From: Bursaphelenchus xylophilus
Taxonomy: Eukaryota > Nematoda > Chromadorea > Rhabditida > Aphelenchoididae
Length of the DNA: 64,000 bases
Assembly: GCA_904066235.2 (NCBI GenBank)
Contig: CAJFCV020000004.1
Span: 9,796,001 to 9,860,000, forward strand
Reading direction: 5' to 3'
Position numbers and translations under genes: made by a program. Shown one piece after another: positions 1 to 9,949 of the stretch (its first letter is position 1; each line of letters opens with the position of its first letter). The notes under the pieces are model-generated. The model was not told where the DNA came from, did not search any database, and worked only from the letters and a program-made list of their open reading frames with translations.

Positions 1-86
1 TGAAGAACCCTTTCATCAAGTTTGGTAGGTTTTTTAAACTGCTTCCACATTTCAGAAGGCTAGAAACTTTTTAGGAGAAGGTTTTG

Positions 87-225
87 TTATGTTGTACTAG
101 GTCCAGGTGAACCGCTAGTTTTCAGATAATCACGAAACTTGTCACGGAGGAGGTAAATCGACAACGTGAACACGATGCCTGGAAAAATGGCTCCCGTATG
201 CTTCAGGTATGTTGATAATATTCGC
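87..225 (-). CDS. Possible C-terminal exon of a membrane protein
   Basis: On the minus strand an open frame of about 46 codons ends with TAA at 87-89. It contains one hydrophobic stretch (GAIFPGIVFTLSIYLL) followed by a basic, polar tail (RDKFRDYLKTSG). This could be the last membrane helix and cytoplasmic tail of a transporter or receptor. A CAG acceptor lies just above 225 and would join in phase 2. The upstream exons are outside the window or not recognisable. An inverted repeat of about 20 bp (CTAGGTCCAGG / CCTGGACCTAG) brackets the exon, so it could instead belong to a small repeat. The family is not recognised. Confidence 0.25.
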
Positions 226-245
226 CTGGACCTAGTACAACATGA

Positions 246-832
246 CAAACTTGATGTCTTGAAATCTGTCATTGCCAAATTTCTGATCCTCAAACTAATT
301 TTTGGGATGGAAACGCACAAAAAATGAGTTCAAGGGCAGCTCGTAATAAACTATCTCCGAAAATTTTATTTTCTTTTTCTTTATCTTTGACTATTTTCAG
401 TGCATCTAGCCGCAGGAGTACCCATAGAAAATCCGCACAGAAGCAATCCTTGCCTCGTCAGGGCACAGAAGATGCGCTAACCACATGTGTAACCGGTAAA
501 ATATCAGAGTCAGGTTGTTTTTTCTTTGTTTGAATAAATTTTTATCTATCCTACACTGTGCATAATTTTCTGTTACCTATAAGTATTTATAATTACCTAT
601 AAGTGAATTTCCCGGGCGCCGAAAATAAAAATTACCTATAAGTGATTTGAAAATCACTTATAAGAACTTTTATTTACTTATAAAAACTTGAAGTTTTTTT
701 TGCTTTTCGCCAATCTTCAAGATATATTTTATGAATGAAGACAAGATGGAATTAGTCCAAAAAGGGAATTTTTACCAAGAACAGGCTGCCCCGTTCGATT
801 TGATGCCTAGATTTCCCGTTTTCTGCTCGGAT
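246..832. other. Intergenic, short ACCTATAAGT repeats
   Basis: No gene is convincing here. Around 570-690 the motif ACCTATAAGT or its inverse ACTTATAAG recurs at least five times, and one pair forms a small inverted repeat around 640-665. Open frames in this stretch are short and show no protein features. Confidence 0.4.
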
Positions 833-2294
833 AATTAAAGCGGGAGATAAAAGATTTTCTGAAAAATTTTTGAAATTTTTCTGTTTTTACTTTTTTTTTA
901 AAAAAAAAGTAAATTTTGAAAAATTTCCGGAAATTTTCGATTTCGGAGAGTCAAAAAACATTCTTACTCCGAACGACAAATTTTTGGAAAGTTGGATCAA
1001 AAATGGCTCGCCAAAAGGTCGATCCGCAAAGTTGAAACAAAAATGGCTCGCCCATTTTGGCTGGTGAGTAGGATGCCGTTTTTACTCACCTGCACGCCAA
1101 TTTATTTTCTTCAAAACTATTTTTGCGAGCTGCGCCCGGGAATTCCAGATGTGTCAAATTTCTCTCTCCCGGAAGAAACGTTTTGATTTTTTTTGAAGTT
1201 GTGAATCTATTTTCTCCACGAAGATGGGCTGAAAAGTGATCAAGTAAGTTAGCATTAGCAAGAGGAGATGTACTTTTTTCATTTGACACCAAAAATTTTC
1301 CTTTTATTTCAGAGAAAGGTACAAATTTTTTCCAATTCGTAAAGCTTCATGACCATGGATAATGTAAGTGCGCTTATCGCGTTTTTCGTTCCGTTATTGG
1401 AGTTAACAGTTCTAGGCTGGCGAGTTCTAGAGGACACCTCACTTTAGTTTTGTTATATACTCTATCTATCAAACGCCACCAATTTCGATTTCTAGGTGTC
1501 ATGTACAATATCGAAATCCGCTCAGATCTGCCGGATTTTTGCCACGAATGCGTTCTAAACTGAGGTAATAACGTAATAAGGCTCAAATAACGTTGTTACA
1601 ATAACTTGAAGATAGTTTGCATAGGTTTTACTTTAGTATAACATACTTTTGGAAAGTTAGTATAGTATTTGAAACTTTTACGTCGTTATTCCTCAAAATT
1701 TATGGGGTTTCATACATGGAGAATATACATGAGAGTGGGGTCTCCTCTAAACGTTTCCCGACTTAGAATCTTGACGTCGTAGCAAAAAAGGAGATAATCT
1801 CACTTACATTATCCATGGTCATGAAGCTTTACGAATTGGAAAAATTTTGTACCTTTCTCTGAAATAAAATGGAAACTTTTGATGTCAAATGAAAAACGTA
1901 CATCTCCTCTTGCCAATGCTAACTTACTTGACCACTTTCCAGCCCATCTTCGTGGAGAACATAGCTTCACAACGTCGCACAAACGTAAAAATAATTTTTT
2001 CGGAAGAGAAAAACTTGACACATCAGGGAAAGACTTGGCATCAACCTTGCAACCTGCAGTGCGGGGCCAAAAAGAGGAATAAAGTAAAAACAAGCTCTGA
2101 CTTTCGGCGACTCCGAGAGGGGAGTAAGATCCGGTCCTACTCCCGACCTTGAAGTCGGAAAGCCAGAAACAAAATTGACTTTTTTTTGCATTTTCCTTGA
2201 AGTAAACTGAAAATTTACTTTTTTTTTAAAAAAAAAGTAAAAACAGAAAAATTTCAAAAATTTTTCAGAAAATCTTTTATCTCCCGCTTTAATT
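833..2294. repeat. Foldback element, about 1.46 kb
   Basis: The outer ends (AATTAAAGCGGGAGATAAAAG at the left) are repeated in inverted orientation at 2185-2293, including a run of T followed by A and AAGTAAA. Inner arms at about 1150-1372 and 1798-2015 are also inverse copies, both carrying the GACCATGGATAATG segment. The middle, 1373-1797, is unique. The small open frames on both strands are products of the palindrome and are not annotated as genes. Confidence 0.75.
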
Positions 2295-2660
2295 CACCAA
2301 ATTTTGGAATGTTGTGGTGTTTGTTGTACCATGGATAGTGTGAGTCGACTTTCCTATTTTTTGTGCAAACTCGCCAAAAAATGGACAGATATAGGTTTAG
2401 GAGTGGCCACTAGGTTAATTATACCGTGAACATAGGACTAATTTTAAGGAATAGCAGCTGGACCGAGGGGACAAATACGTGAAGCAAGTACAACATAAAA
2501 ATTTGGTGAAACTCGATGTTTCTGGTTCGAAATTTATATTACAATGAAGCTAAAAGCCTGTTCTACCTTTTGCCATAATTTGGTTTTCAAACAGCACAAA
2601 AAATGGGAAAACTTTTTTGTGCTCCCAAAATCGCGATTTGGGAAAACAAATTGTGAATTC
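2295..2660. other. Intergenic, nothing recognised
   Basis: AT-rich sequence without a supportable gene. The segment GTACCATGGATAGTG near 2330 resembles GACCATGGATAATG inside the foldback at 833-2294, so it may be an older fragment of that family. Confidence 0.3.
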
Positions 2661-2663
2661 TTA

Positions 2664-2846
2664 TATGACCACCTTTATGTACAACGTTGGGGGTTTAATA
2701 TACTAAAAATAGTACATTTAGTATTGACCACGACGGCCTGAATGTGAACAAAAACACCATGGAGGGATGCTGAAACGGGCAAAACAGTGGGGGTTTGAAT
2801 TACCCTTCTTGTGGGGCTGAACTTGGAAAGACCCAAATATTATACT
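2664..2846. repeat. Dispersed repeat D, copy 1
   Basis: The segment from the GGGGGTTTAATATACT motif to CTTGGAAAGACCC matches the reverse complement of 49556-49720. Shared blocks include GACCACGACGGCCTGAATGTG and GGGGGTTTGAATTACCC. A further part of the same family is present at 4084-4168. Confidence 0.7.
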
Positions 2847-3173
2847 CTTATAATAAACAAGCCGTAAAACTATATTATTAAGAGTGGACTGACCCACTGA
2901 CAATATGCCAACTCATCCCTCAAACTACAAATACTCTTCCGGCCTAATATACGTATGTAAATACAAAATTTCGTCACTACCAAATGGAGAGAAAACACAG
3001 GCCGTTTGCATTCTATTCTGGGAGCCCGAACAGGTCGTACATGGCCTCGGGGTTCAATCGTCATATTGGCTCAAGAACATCAATGAAACACGGGCACTTG
3101 TGCAAACCGATCACTAAGAATGTTCGCAGATAATGCGAGGTTGAATAAACAAAAGAGAATAACGAGTAGCATG
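2847..3173. other. Upstream region of ShK gene 1
   Basis: No gene is supported. Open frames on both strands lack recognisable domains. The region probably carries the 5' regulatory sequence of the ShK gene that follows. Confidence 0.3.
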
Positions 3174-3180
3174 TATAAAA
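3174..3180 (+). promoter_or_regulatory. TATA box of ShK gene 1
   Basis: TATAAAA lies 59 bp before the ATG at 3239. The paralogue downstream has the same motif about 48 bp before its ATG, which supports a conserved core promoter for the family. Confidence 0.6.
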
Positions 3181-3238
3181 GAAGTTGTTGAATATTGAGA
3201 GCCACAAGTTCAGTTGTTTCAATTTTTTCTACTTAAAA

Positions 3239-3906
3239 ATGAGGATCGTTTCAATTGTCGCTACTTTAAATATTGTGTTCGTAGAGGCCAGCGTGTGTCC
3301 CGACGCGGGAACGGCGGCTGGACGTAGGTTTTTGGGACGATCCGGTCGTCTTAGGGCCTTTTAAAATAACGGGCAGTCTTAAAATAACAAACGGTGGAAG
3401 ATGAAAAATCCATGGCTTTTGACTGAATCACTTTATTGAAAAAAATCACCGAACTTAAGCCGGCTGTAAAGAAGTATCGTTTGGAAATTAAGACGAACTT
3501 ATATCCTTCTTTTCAGCGTGCTTCGAGGGAGAATGCAATGATGGTTACACCTGTTCGGATGGCGGATACTGCTGTATGTGTAAATTATGCGATGCTTCGT
3601 ATTTGCTGTATAGCAATTTCGCATCAAATTATACGATGATTCTTCTCATACCCAATTTCAGGCCCCACAGTCGAAAGAGGAGGCGTTCAAGATGATTTGT
3701 CGAAAAACATCTTTCAACAAATTACATTCCCAAATCCATTTAGGGCATTTTCTACCATAAGGTATACTGTGATGACTCCCGTGCCTTTCGGTTGTAACGA
3801 TGGTGCGTTGAACTGCGGCATGTATATGGGCTATTGCCGTTCCGGTCAATACTCGTATTGCATGCAGACACATTGCCGAAGAACCTGCGGATACTGCTTT
3901 GGGTGA
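3239..3906 (+). CDS. Secreted ShK-domain protein 1
   Basis: Three exons (3239-3323, 3517-3573, 3662-3906) join in phase 1/1 and give about 128 residues. Residues 1-18 form a signal peptide. Next come a short six-cysteine module (CPDAGTAAG, then a CFEGECNDGY-type motif ending in CC), a linker, and a C-terminal ShK domain (CNDGALNC...GYC...C...HCRRTCGYC). The ShK domain has the usual six cysteines plus one extra, in the position usually held by the YM before cysteine 4. Known ShK domains are secreted and often block potassium channels or cap enzymes; the role here is unknown. Exon sizes match the next gene, so the two are duplicates. Splice sites are GTAGGT/CAG and GTATGT/CAG. Confidence 0.85.
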
Positions 3907-3939
3907 TTGTAAAAATTTGTACTGCCTATTTAAAGATCT

Positions 3940-4076
3940 TTAACATGTAAAGCAAAGATGCCTGGTGCTACGCTGGGCTTCTGGTTCTATGATAAATAGC
4001 TGAAATTGACTTATAGTCGATGGACAATCTATGCATGTAACACTTGATCTTCTGCCTCTTTAATATAACACTACGA
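3940..4076 (+). repeat. Segmental duplication, copy 1, left part
   Basis: This 3' flank of ShK gene 1 (TGTAAAGCAAAGATGCCTGG... to ...CTTGATCTTCTGCCTCT) is repeated at 6935-7168. The duplicated block continues at 4951-5125 after an insertion at 4084-4950. Confidence 0.75.
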
Positions 4077-4083
4077 AATTTAG

Positions 4084-4950
4084 AGGGGCTTTGGTAGTTC
4101 AGATTGGATGAGGGGGTTTGTACTGGGTCATGGGGAGCTGAAATGGACTGGGGGGTTGTGCTACCTTACAAGGGAAGTCGTTCAGATCGCAAATGAATTG
4201 AGCTATGGGACCGGTATATTCTGATTCTCCATATTCGAAAACGGTAAGAGCTAAAACAATTTTTCCGTTTTCGAGAAAATCGACCGTAAAGTTTGACCGA
4301 AGACCCCGCTAAATAGTCCTCGCTCCAAAAGAGCTTTGGATCAAGAGCCAAATGGCGGAGGGAGAGTGGAAACGCTCTCAAAATTCTTTTGTCCGTGATT
4401 CCGGGAAAGGTTCGAGTCCCGCTAGGCTCAAACGCATGTTCAAAGAGCTTTGATATTGAAAATGATAAAAAATTAAAATTTTTTAGTTTTTTGTGGTGGA
4501 GTGTACCCCAAGAATTTCAGATCAAATAGTTTGTTAGGAATAAACACTTCATTTTTGAGTTCAGCGCAGAAATATGCCTATTTGACATGCATTTCAATAT
4601 TTTCTCCAAAGTATGTAAAAGGAAAAATAATCTTGTTTGCTTTGCAACCGTTATGAATTAGGGTTTGCTCCAAGCGGGACTCGAACCTTCCCCGGCATCC
4701 CGGGCAAACGAATTTTGAGAGAGTTTTCACTCGCCCTCCGCCATTTGCCTCTTGATCCAAAGGTCTTTCGGAGCGAGGACTATTTAGCGGGGCTTTTTAC
4801 GGTCAAACTTTACGGTCGATTTTCTCGAAAACCAGGGCCCAGACGAAAAAATTGTTTTAACTCTTACAGTTTTCGAATATGGAGAATCAGAATATACCGG
4901 TTCCATAGCTCAACTCATTTGCGATCTGAACGACTTCCCTTGTTAGCCCC
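4084..4950. mobile_element. Repeat D insertion with nested foldback
   Basis: The block is flanked on both sides by AATTTAG (4077-4083 and 4951-4957), consistent with a target duplication of about 7 bp. The paralogous segment near 7165 is the uninterrupted site. Its outer sequence (GGGGCT... and ...AGCCCC) belongs to dispersed repeat D: the GATTGGATGAGGGGG block matches 49747-49820. Most of the insertion is the foldback at 4169-4942. Confidence 0.75.
4169..4942. mobile_element. TNA-type foldback with tRNA-like arms
   Basis: Termini are CAAGGGAAGTCGTTCAG and its inverse, and TTA flanks both ends (4166-4168, 4943-4945). The arms run from 4169 to about 4432 and from about 4650 to 4942. Each arm carries a tRNA-like module: at 4346-4429 an A-box-like TGGCGGAG is followed by a perfect B box GGTTCGAGTCC, and the inverse copy is at 4664-4750. 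No transposase is present, so the element is non-autonomous. The 3-bp TNA duplication is reminiscent of PIF/Harbinger elements, but this is an inference. Confidence 0.75.
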
Positions 4951-5542
4951 AATTTAGATTAGATCTGCTCCATAAGTGACAATTTGTCTTAAGTTAAGAG
5001 TGCTTTCCTCAACGTATCAATAGTGGTGACAAAGCACTTCTTTCTCATGTTTGCTGTAAAAGTTCAGTCGAAACTTTTTTTTCGGACGATAGTAGTCAAT
5101 TAGCAGCCACGCTGTGGGTCATGAATATCAGAAAAGTAACAGTATACGTATCCAAATCAGCACGCTTTAGGATGTCCGTATTTGATGTATATCCATATCC
5201 GGAAAAATGAGGATACGTGACTGACTGCCTATGACGCTGGTGTCTCTCGGGAAACCGTCCAAACTACAACAAAATTCAAAAATAACAGTGATTTTTGGTC
5301 CCTTTAATCCCGTCTGCATCATTTTCCTTTCTTTCGTCCGTCTGTTTCTCCAAATTTCAACAAGCAAGAAACAGCAATTTGTTTGGCCCGTGCAGTTCTG
5401 TTCCGCTAACAAAGCCCTTTGACTGTGTCAGCGGAGTGTCGGAGGAGTTGGCCAAACACGAAACACGACGAGTGTGTAAACCGTTTAAGGTTCAGCTATT
5501 ATGGGGCATGTTTAAACAGAGAATGTCAGACCCATGGGGTCA
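4951..5542 (+). repeat. Segmental duplication, copy 1, right part, and ShK gene 2 upstream
   Basis: 4955-5125 (AGATCTGCTCCATAAGTGAC to CTGTGGGTCATGAAT) is a direct copy of 7165-7333. The rest, up to the TATA box at 5543, holds no supportable gene. Confidence 0.6.
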
Positions 5543-5549
5543 TATAAAA
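5543..5549 (+). promoter_or_regulatory. TATA box of ShK gene 2
   Basis: TATAAAA lies about 48 bp before the ATG at 5597, in the same arrangement as in the upstream paralogue. Confidence 0.6.
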
Positions 5550-5596
5550 CGGGTGGAATGCGAGGCAATGACGACAAGGTCGGGCCCGGTCTCACA

Positions 5597-6601
5597 ATGC
5601 GTTCCATCACGATTGCGCTGACTTCAATTCTCATCACAATTGCTGAAACAAGTGTTTGCCCGGACGCTGGAACCGCAGCGGGACGTAAGTGGAGCGTAGT
5701 TTTATGACTAAAACTGAGCTGGATTCTTTGAGCTAGCCGAATACCGGTAATCGTCATGCGGGGTGAAATTTGCTTGGCAAACCGTCCGATCTCTTGAGGG
5801 GTTTTAGTGCCGTAAAAGTTAACTGACAGAGGTGCAACGCTGCACGTCAAACTGACAGTGAGGAGTCCGGTGACCGGAATAGACCCTTCGCTATCGCTTT
5901 TTTACACTTCGGCTTGATTTCGCAGAGAAAGAGAGAAAAAATACACGCAAAAACGTACTCTCTCGCCCCAAAAATTCCCCATTTCTCCCCCGACAAAACG
6001 TTTTTTCGCGTCTTTTTTGGCAAATTGTCAATCCATTCACCGGACTGTTTTAGCTTATCTCAGCTTGACGTGCGCTGTCCTGGAGGCTAGCAGTGCTTGT
6101 GTTCCTTTGATACTCAATTCTTAGCCAAATCTAAGGGGAATTTGAACCTTTTTATAATCTTTTTGTACCCAAGAGAACACCTGGCATATCAGTCTGTCGG
6201 TAAAATGATGCACACAATGTAGATGCATTATGTAATGTTTGATTGTATCATCTTCTTGATATTTTCAGCCTGCTTCGAAGGAGAGTGCAATGACGGCTAC
6301 ATCTGTTCCGACACCGGCTTCTGTTGTAAGTCCAGCTCTTTTGGCAGCGCTATACCTGTTCCCTCCGTTAATACAGTCATTGATTTTAGGCCCAGAGGTC
6401 CAAAACTTTGACGTCCAAGCCGACAGCTCCGACAAAAAGAAGACGACGAAGAAGTTGACGACAAAGAAGCTTTCGACGATAAAAATTCTTTGCGTAGACG
6501 GAGCACTGAACTGCGGCATGTTCGTTGGTTATTGTGCGCCCGGAAGTATGTATACATGGTGCATGTACTCACACTGCCGCCGTACCTGCGGATTATGCTA
6601 A
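5597..6601 (+). CDS. Secreted ShK-domain protein 2
   Basis: Exons 5597-5684, 6269-6325 and 6390-6601 join in phase 1/1 to give about 118 residues. A hydrophobic signal peptide (about residues 1-19) precedes CPDAGTAAG, then a six-cysteine module (CFEGECNDGYICSDTGFCC). A lysine/threonine-rich linker (DKKKTTKKLTTKK) follows, then a ShK domain ending HCRRTCGLC. As in its neighbours, the ShK domain carries a seventh cysteine (TWCMYSHC). Exon 2 is 57 nt in both this gene and gene 1. Intron 1 is 584 bp and contains a 232-bp MITE. A poly(A) signal AATAAA is at 6707. Confidence 0.85.
5842..6073. mobile_element. MITE M, copy 1 (in ShK gene 2 intron)
   Basis: Terminal inverted repeats are GCACGTCAAACTGA / TCAGCTTGACGTGC, and the interior includes TTTCGCAGAGAAAGAGAG. 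Two other copies are at 45870-46092 and 60193-60419. Flanking bases repeat GCT on both sides, so the target duplication may be 3 bp. Confidence 0.85.
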
Positions 6602-6706
6602 TTCGACATACATATAAAACGGGTTTGATAAAGATTTGTGGCTCCGTTGCATGGAGTATGCAAGATGTGATTTCATCGATTCAAAGAACATTTATTAAAA
6701 ATATAT

Positions 6707-6712
6707 AATAAA
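6707..6712 (+). terminator. Poly(A) signal of ShK gene 2
   Basis: AATAAA lies 105 bp after the stop codon of ShK gene 2. Confidence 0.55.
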
Positions 6713-6934
6713 AAATGGTATCTGGAGTTTCGTAACTTGTATTTTTTATGGATATAATTTGCTAACTGTGACAAGGGAAGTTCTCTTGTCACGACCTCGT
6801 GTGCGAATCTGCATATTCCTACGGAATGAACGACAAGTTGGTATAAAAGTAATGGAAATCTTACAATCGGTCAGCTGTGTTTGGAACAATAGATATGTAT
6901 ATTCCTATTTTGTCTATTGTACTGTCGTTTGACA

Positions 6935-7333
6935 TGTAAAGCAAGGATGCCTGGCGCTACGTAGGGCTTCAGGGGGCAACGAAAGTTACCTACAAGGTTC
7001 CTGTGGTGACTACCATCATTCCTTCGGGTTGTAATGATGGTGCGTTGAACTGCCGCATGTTTATGGGCTATTGCCGCCCGGCACTCAAGACTTATAATCG
7101 ATAAACAAAATATGCATATAACACTTGATCTTCTGCCTCTTCTTAATAACACCACAAAATTTAAATTAGATCTGCTCCATATGTGACAATAGGTCCTAAG
7201 TCAAGAGCGCTTTCGTCAACGTATCACTAATGGTGACAAAGCACTTCTTTCTCATGTTTGCTGTAAAAGTTCAAAGTCTAAATTTTTTTTCGGGAAATAG
7301 CAGTCAATTAGCAGCCATGCTGTGGGTCATGAA
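6935..7333 (+). repeat. Segmental duplication, copy 2
   Basis: This is a direct copy of the 3' flank of ShK gene 1 (3940-4076 plus 4951-5125), without the repeat insertion. It additionally contains a remnant ShK coding segment at 6985-7104. Confidence 0.75.
6985..7104 (+). pseudogene. Truncated ShK-domain pseudogene
   Basis: The frame reads a linker similar to that of ShK gene 1 (VTYKVPVVTTIIPSG), then the first half of a ShK domain (CNDGALNCRMFMGYC). It then diverges and stops at TAA 7102-7104, so the last four cysteines are missing. No signal-peptide exon is visible upstream at the expected distance. Nucleotide similarity to exon 3 of ShK gene 1 is high (GGTGCGTTGAACTGC block), so it is a partial duplicate. 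Confidence 0.75.
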
Positions 7334-7770
7334 TGTTTGTTTGGTCATTATGTGTAGCAGTATTGTGCTTGGGATCTTAGAAACCTAGAATAGGGAGCCT
7401 CATCCACGTGCAACACGTGAAATTATAAATGCGACGATAAGATTTTCTTTTCTATTTGGCGCACACGTCGGTACACACAACGCGGTCAGGGGAAAAACGT
7501 TTTGGCCCTATCTTTTCAAGTTTTTTCTGGGAGAAAATTGGTTTTTTATGGAGATGCCACCCTCTTCTTTTCAAGCCACAATTCACCTCAATCATGTCTT
7601 CAAAGCGCGAGATAAATTTTTGTGATCTTTTACGATGTGAGGAAAACTATTTGCATCTAAAAATGAGTCTTCATTCACATCTCGTGTAAAGATTTAGCTG
7701 TTAATTCAAGTCGTTCTAAAACCTCCTGCCAAATATATTATTTACAATCAAAACAAAGCTCTATTCCGAG
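7334..7770. other. Intergenic between convergent ShK copies
   Basis: No gene is supported. A 77-codon plus-strand frame at 7456-7689 lacks domain features. Confidence 0.35.
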
Positions 7771-7776
7771 TTTATT
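7771..7776 (-). terminator. Poly(A) signal of ShK gene 3
   Basis: The minus strand reads AATAAA about 75 bp after the stop codon of ShK gene 3. Confidence 0.5.
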
Positions 7777-7850
7777 AGCATTCTGGCACCGTTAGAAACT
7801 GTATAGGAGAGATATGTATATATTACACAAGAGTTTACGCCACAAACAGA

Positions 7851-8851
7851 TTATCCCTTGGCACAGAAGCCGCAGGTCCTGCCGCAATGCTGAATCATAC
7901 AGAGTAAGTAATCGTTGAAGGCACAGTAAGCAACAAACATCCCGCAATTGATAGCGCCATCCACACACAACGGATTGAATGTGCTGGAAACGGTGGTGGG
8001 CGTTGTTGGTGTGGTGGGTGTGGTGGCGGCGTCATCGTCTTGAACGTCTGCTTGCTGGGCGTCTAGCGCTTGAGCACAACACACACTGTTAAGGCACTCA
8101 TAGCCGGACAAGCATTTTCCCGATATACAAGCTGGAAATGTTGGGGTTAAACACGATTTTTGAAGGATTTAAGTGAGCATATGGTTTAGTAAGAGTGACT
8201 CAGAGTTTTAAAATTAACAAGGGAAGGCTTCCAAGTGCAACGTTTTTTTTACTATGCAAATACATAGTGCATCCGCCAAATAAATATTATACTGACCCTA
8301 ACTTTGCTAATTTCGGGACATACAGGTTGATTTTTTTTGAAACATTTCCTTCCACAGTAGCAATAGACATGAATTTTTTCATGCCAAATTTCGCAAAAGG
8401 TGCCATAAAAATCTCGGTCGTTTTTGCAAAGCGCGGGGCTAGCAGTCCGTAGACTTTCAGACTCTAAACTTGTGAAAAGTTTTGTCAGAATCTGAGCGTC
8501 GGGCTTGAAGTACTTTCGCTGCTGTAAGCTTTATGTACAGCATATTCAACAGCTTTTTTTGGGAAAGAACGTTCAAGGCGAGGGTCGTTAAACAACTTGG
8601 AAGGCCAAGCCTTCCCAGGACGTTTTATTTTTGACATTTCTGGGGCTCTAACGTAAAATATTTTTGCAAAAAATCGGCCCCGTGCCTTCGTTTGACATTG
8701 ATGCAAGCAGCATTTCAAGAATGCCCGTATAAAATTTTTGCCTCTATAGGTCAGCTAACTTACGTCCATTGGATTCTGCTCCATTAATGCAGGCACTGCC
8801 CGCCACCTCTTCCACAACCATCAATGCCAAGACCAGAAAGATACGGTGCAT
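7851..8851 (-). CDS. Secreted ShK-domain protein 3
   Basis: Two exons (8764-8851, then 7851-8131) join in phase 1 and give about 122 residues. Exon 1 is 88 nt, exactly as in ShK gene 2, and encodes a signal peptide followed by CINGAESNG. Exon 2 encodes the six-cysteine module (CISGKCLSGYECLNSVCC), a threonine/proline-rich linker (TTPTTPTTPTT) and a seven-cysteine ShK domain (CVDGAINC...HCGRTCGFC). The intron that separates module and ShK domain in genes 1 and 2, inside the CC pair, is absent here. The 632-bp intron holds a diverged TNA-type foldback. The Thr/Pro linker is probably O-glycosylated. Confidence 0.85.
8218..8524. mobile_element. TNA-type foldback B, diverged copy
   Basis: The left end is CAAGGGAAGGCTTCCAAGTG after TAA. 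The right part contains AATCTGAGCGTCGGGCTTGAAGTACTTTC and is followed by TAA at 8525-8527. Internal blocks (GCCAAATTTCG, AAAGCGCGGGGCTAGC) resemble the copies at 9950-10396 and 17637-18085. It lies in the ShK gene 3 intron. Confidence 0.55.
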
Positions 8852-8859
8852 CCTGCAAA

Positions 8860-9616
8860 AATCACTTCCGCTCACCTCTTCTGGAGCCGCTCTCCAACCC
8901 GATATGGCCGAAATTCCACAGCGGGCCGGAATTTAATGACGCGAACGGCCGCTGCAAGACAATGAAAAACACTGCCTCCAACATGTTTGTACAAATGCAA
9001 AATCAGTCCTTTCGGCCACAATGGGAGTTCAGGGGAAAAAATATGCTCGCGGAATGGCGAGTAGCACAAGCCATCAGTGGTGTTGGGCATGGCGAAAACA
9101 ATGAGATAACGACAAGGGAAGGCACCTATTTTTGGGTTTTTTTGTCAACATCGGAATGTACTCTAGAGAGTAGCGCAAGATTTGCGTATTGTAGTGTTTG
9201 TGCAGATTGGAATTTTGTCGTACGTTTGTAACAAAAAAAGTGGAAGAGTGCGCTTCGACAAATGGGATGCACAATACGACGCGAAAAGAAACGTCTCGTC
9301 GCGATGAGACGTTTCTTTTGGTCGATAAGAACTTAAGATGCAACTGTGTTAAGAATTCAACGTCCTTTCACGATTGTGAAGACCACTTCTGCTAGAAATC
9401 CACAAAAAACACGAGAATTTTTACTGTATTCGTAACTCCTCAACAACCGTATTTCGTATCCCTAGGACAAACACTCCATCTCTGTTTTGTGCTTTTTAAA
9501 ATCCCGAAACGTTTTGGGGACAGCCTACAAACGTCCGCAAATTAAAACATGCGAACCGAATACCTGCGCCTGTGATACACATTGTTTTGGAATCCTTCTT
9601 CAAACGCCGTTTTCTT
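8860..9616. other. Upstream region of ShK gene 3; hairpin
   Basis: A 135-codon plus-strand frame begins at 8824 over ShK exon 1 and shows no domain; I judge it non-coding. A near-perfect hairpin lies at 9283-9320 (AAAAGAAACGTCTC, 8-base loop, inverse arm). GACAAGGGAAGGCACC near 9111 resembles the terminus of the TNA foldbacks, but no partner end was found. Confidence 0.4.
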
Positions 9617-9770
9617 AATGGGAGAAGTGCCCCATGTGCGACGCTCTGATTTGGATAAAGCATTGCAAAAATTTAGAATAAGCTTTTCTATGACATAGGC
9701 AATACTTTCAGCTCGTTTTTTGCAGAAACAACCGAAATTTTTTGGTTGGGAAATTGGCCACGATCCGAAG
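9617..9770. repeat. Foldback B, left-half fragment
   Basis: GAGAAGTGCCCCATGTGCGACGCTCTG followed by a diverged version of the 9950-10396 left half (CAGAAACAACCGAAATTTTT block). The right half is missing. Confidence 0.55.
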
Positions 9771-9949
9771 CTTTTTTGAGTTTGTCAATGAAGATTTTCA
9801 GCCTTGTTTCTTTTGGAGAGGGCAAGGAAAAATTTCATCGCCGTAAAAAAGAAAGTTATGTCGCTCATGTCACAGATCGTTGAATAACTCGGCTGCCCTT
9901 GGCGAGCGGGAGCCAAGGCTTTCAGGGTTTAATATGTATTTTATGCTTA

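Noticed and set aside
5512..5850. 112-codon minus-strand frame
   Set aside because: Lies opposite exon 1 of ShK gene 2 and its intron; the plus-strand model has matching paralogues and splice phases.
8824..9231. 135-codon plus-strand frame as a gene
   Set aside because: Overlaps exon 1 of ShK gene 3 on the other strand; low-complexity composition without domain or splice context.
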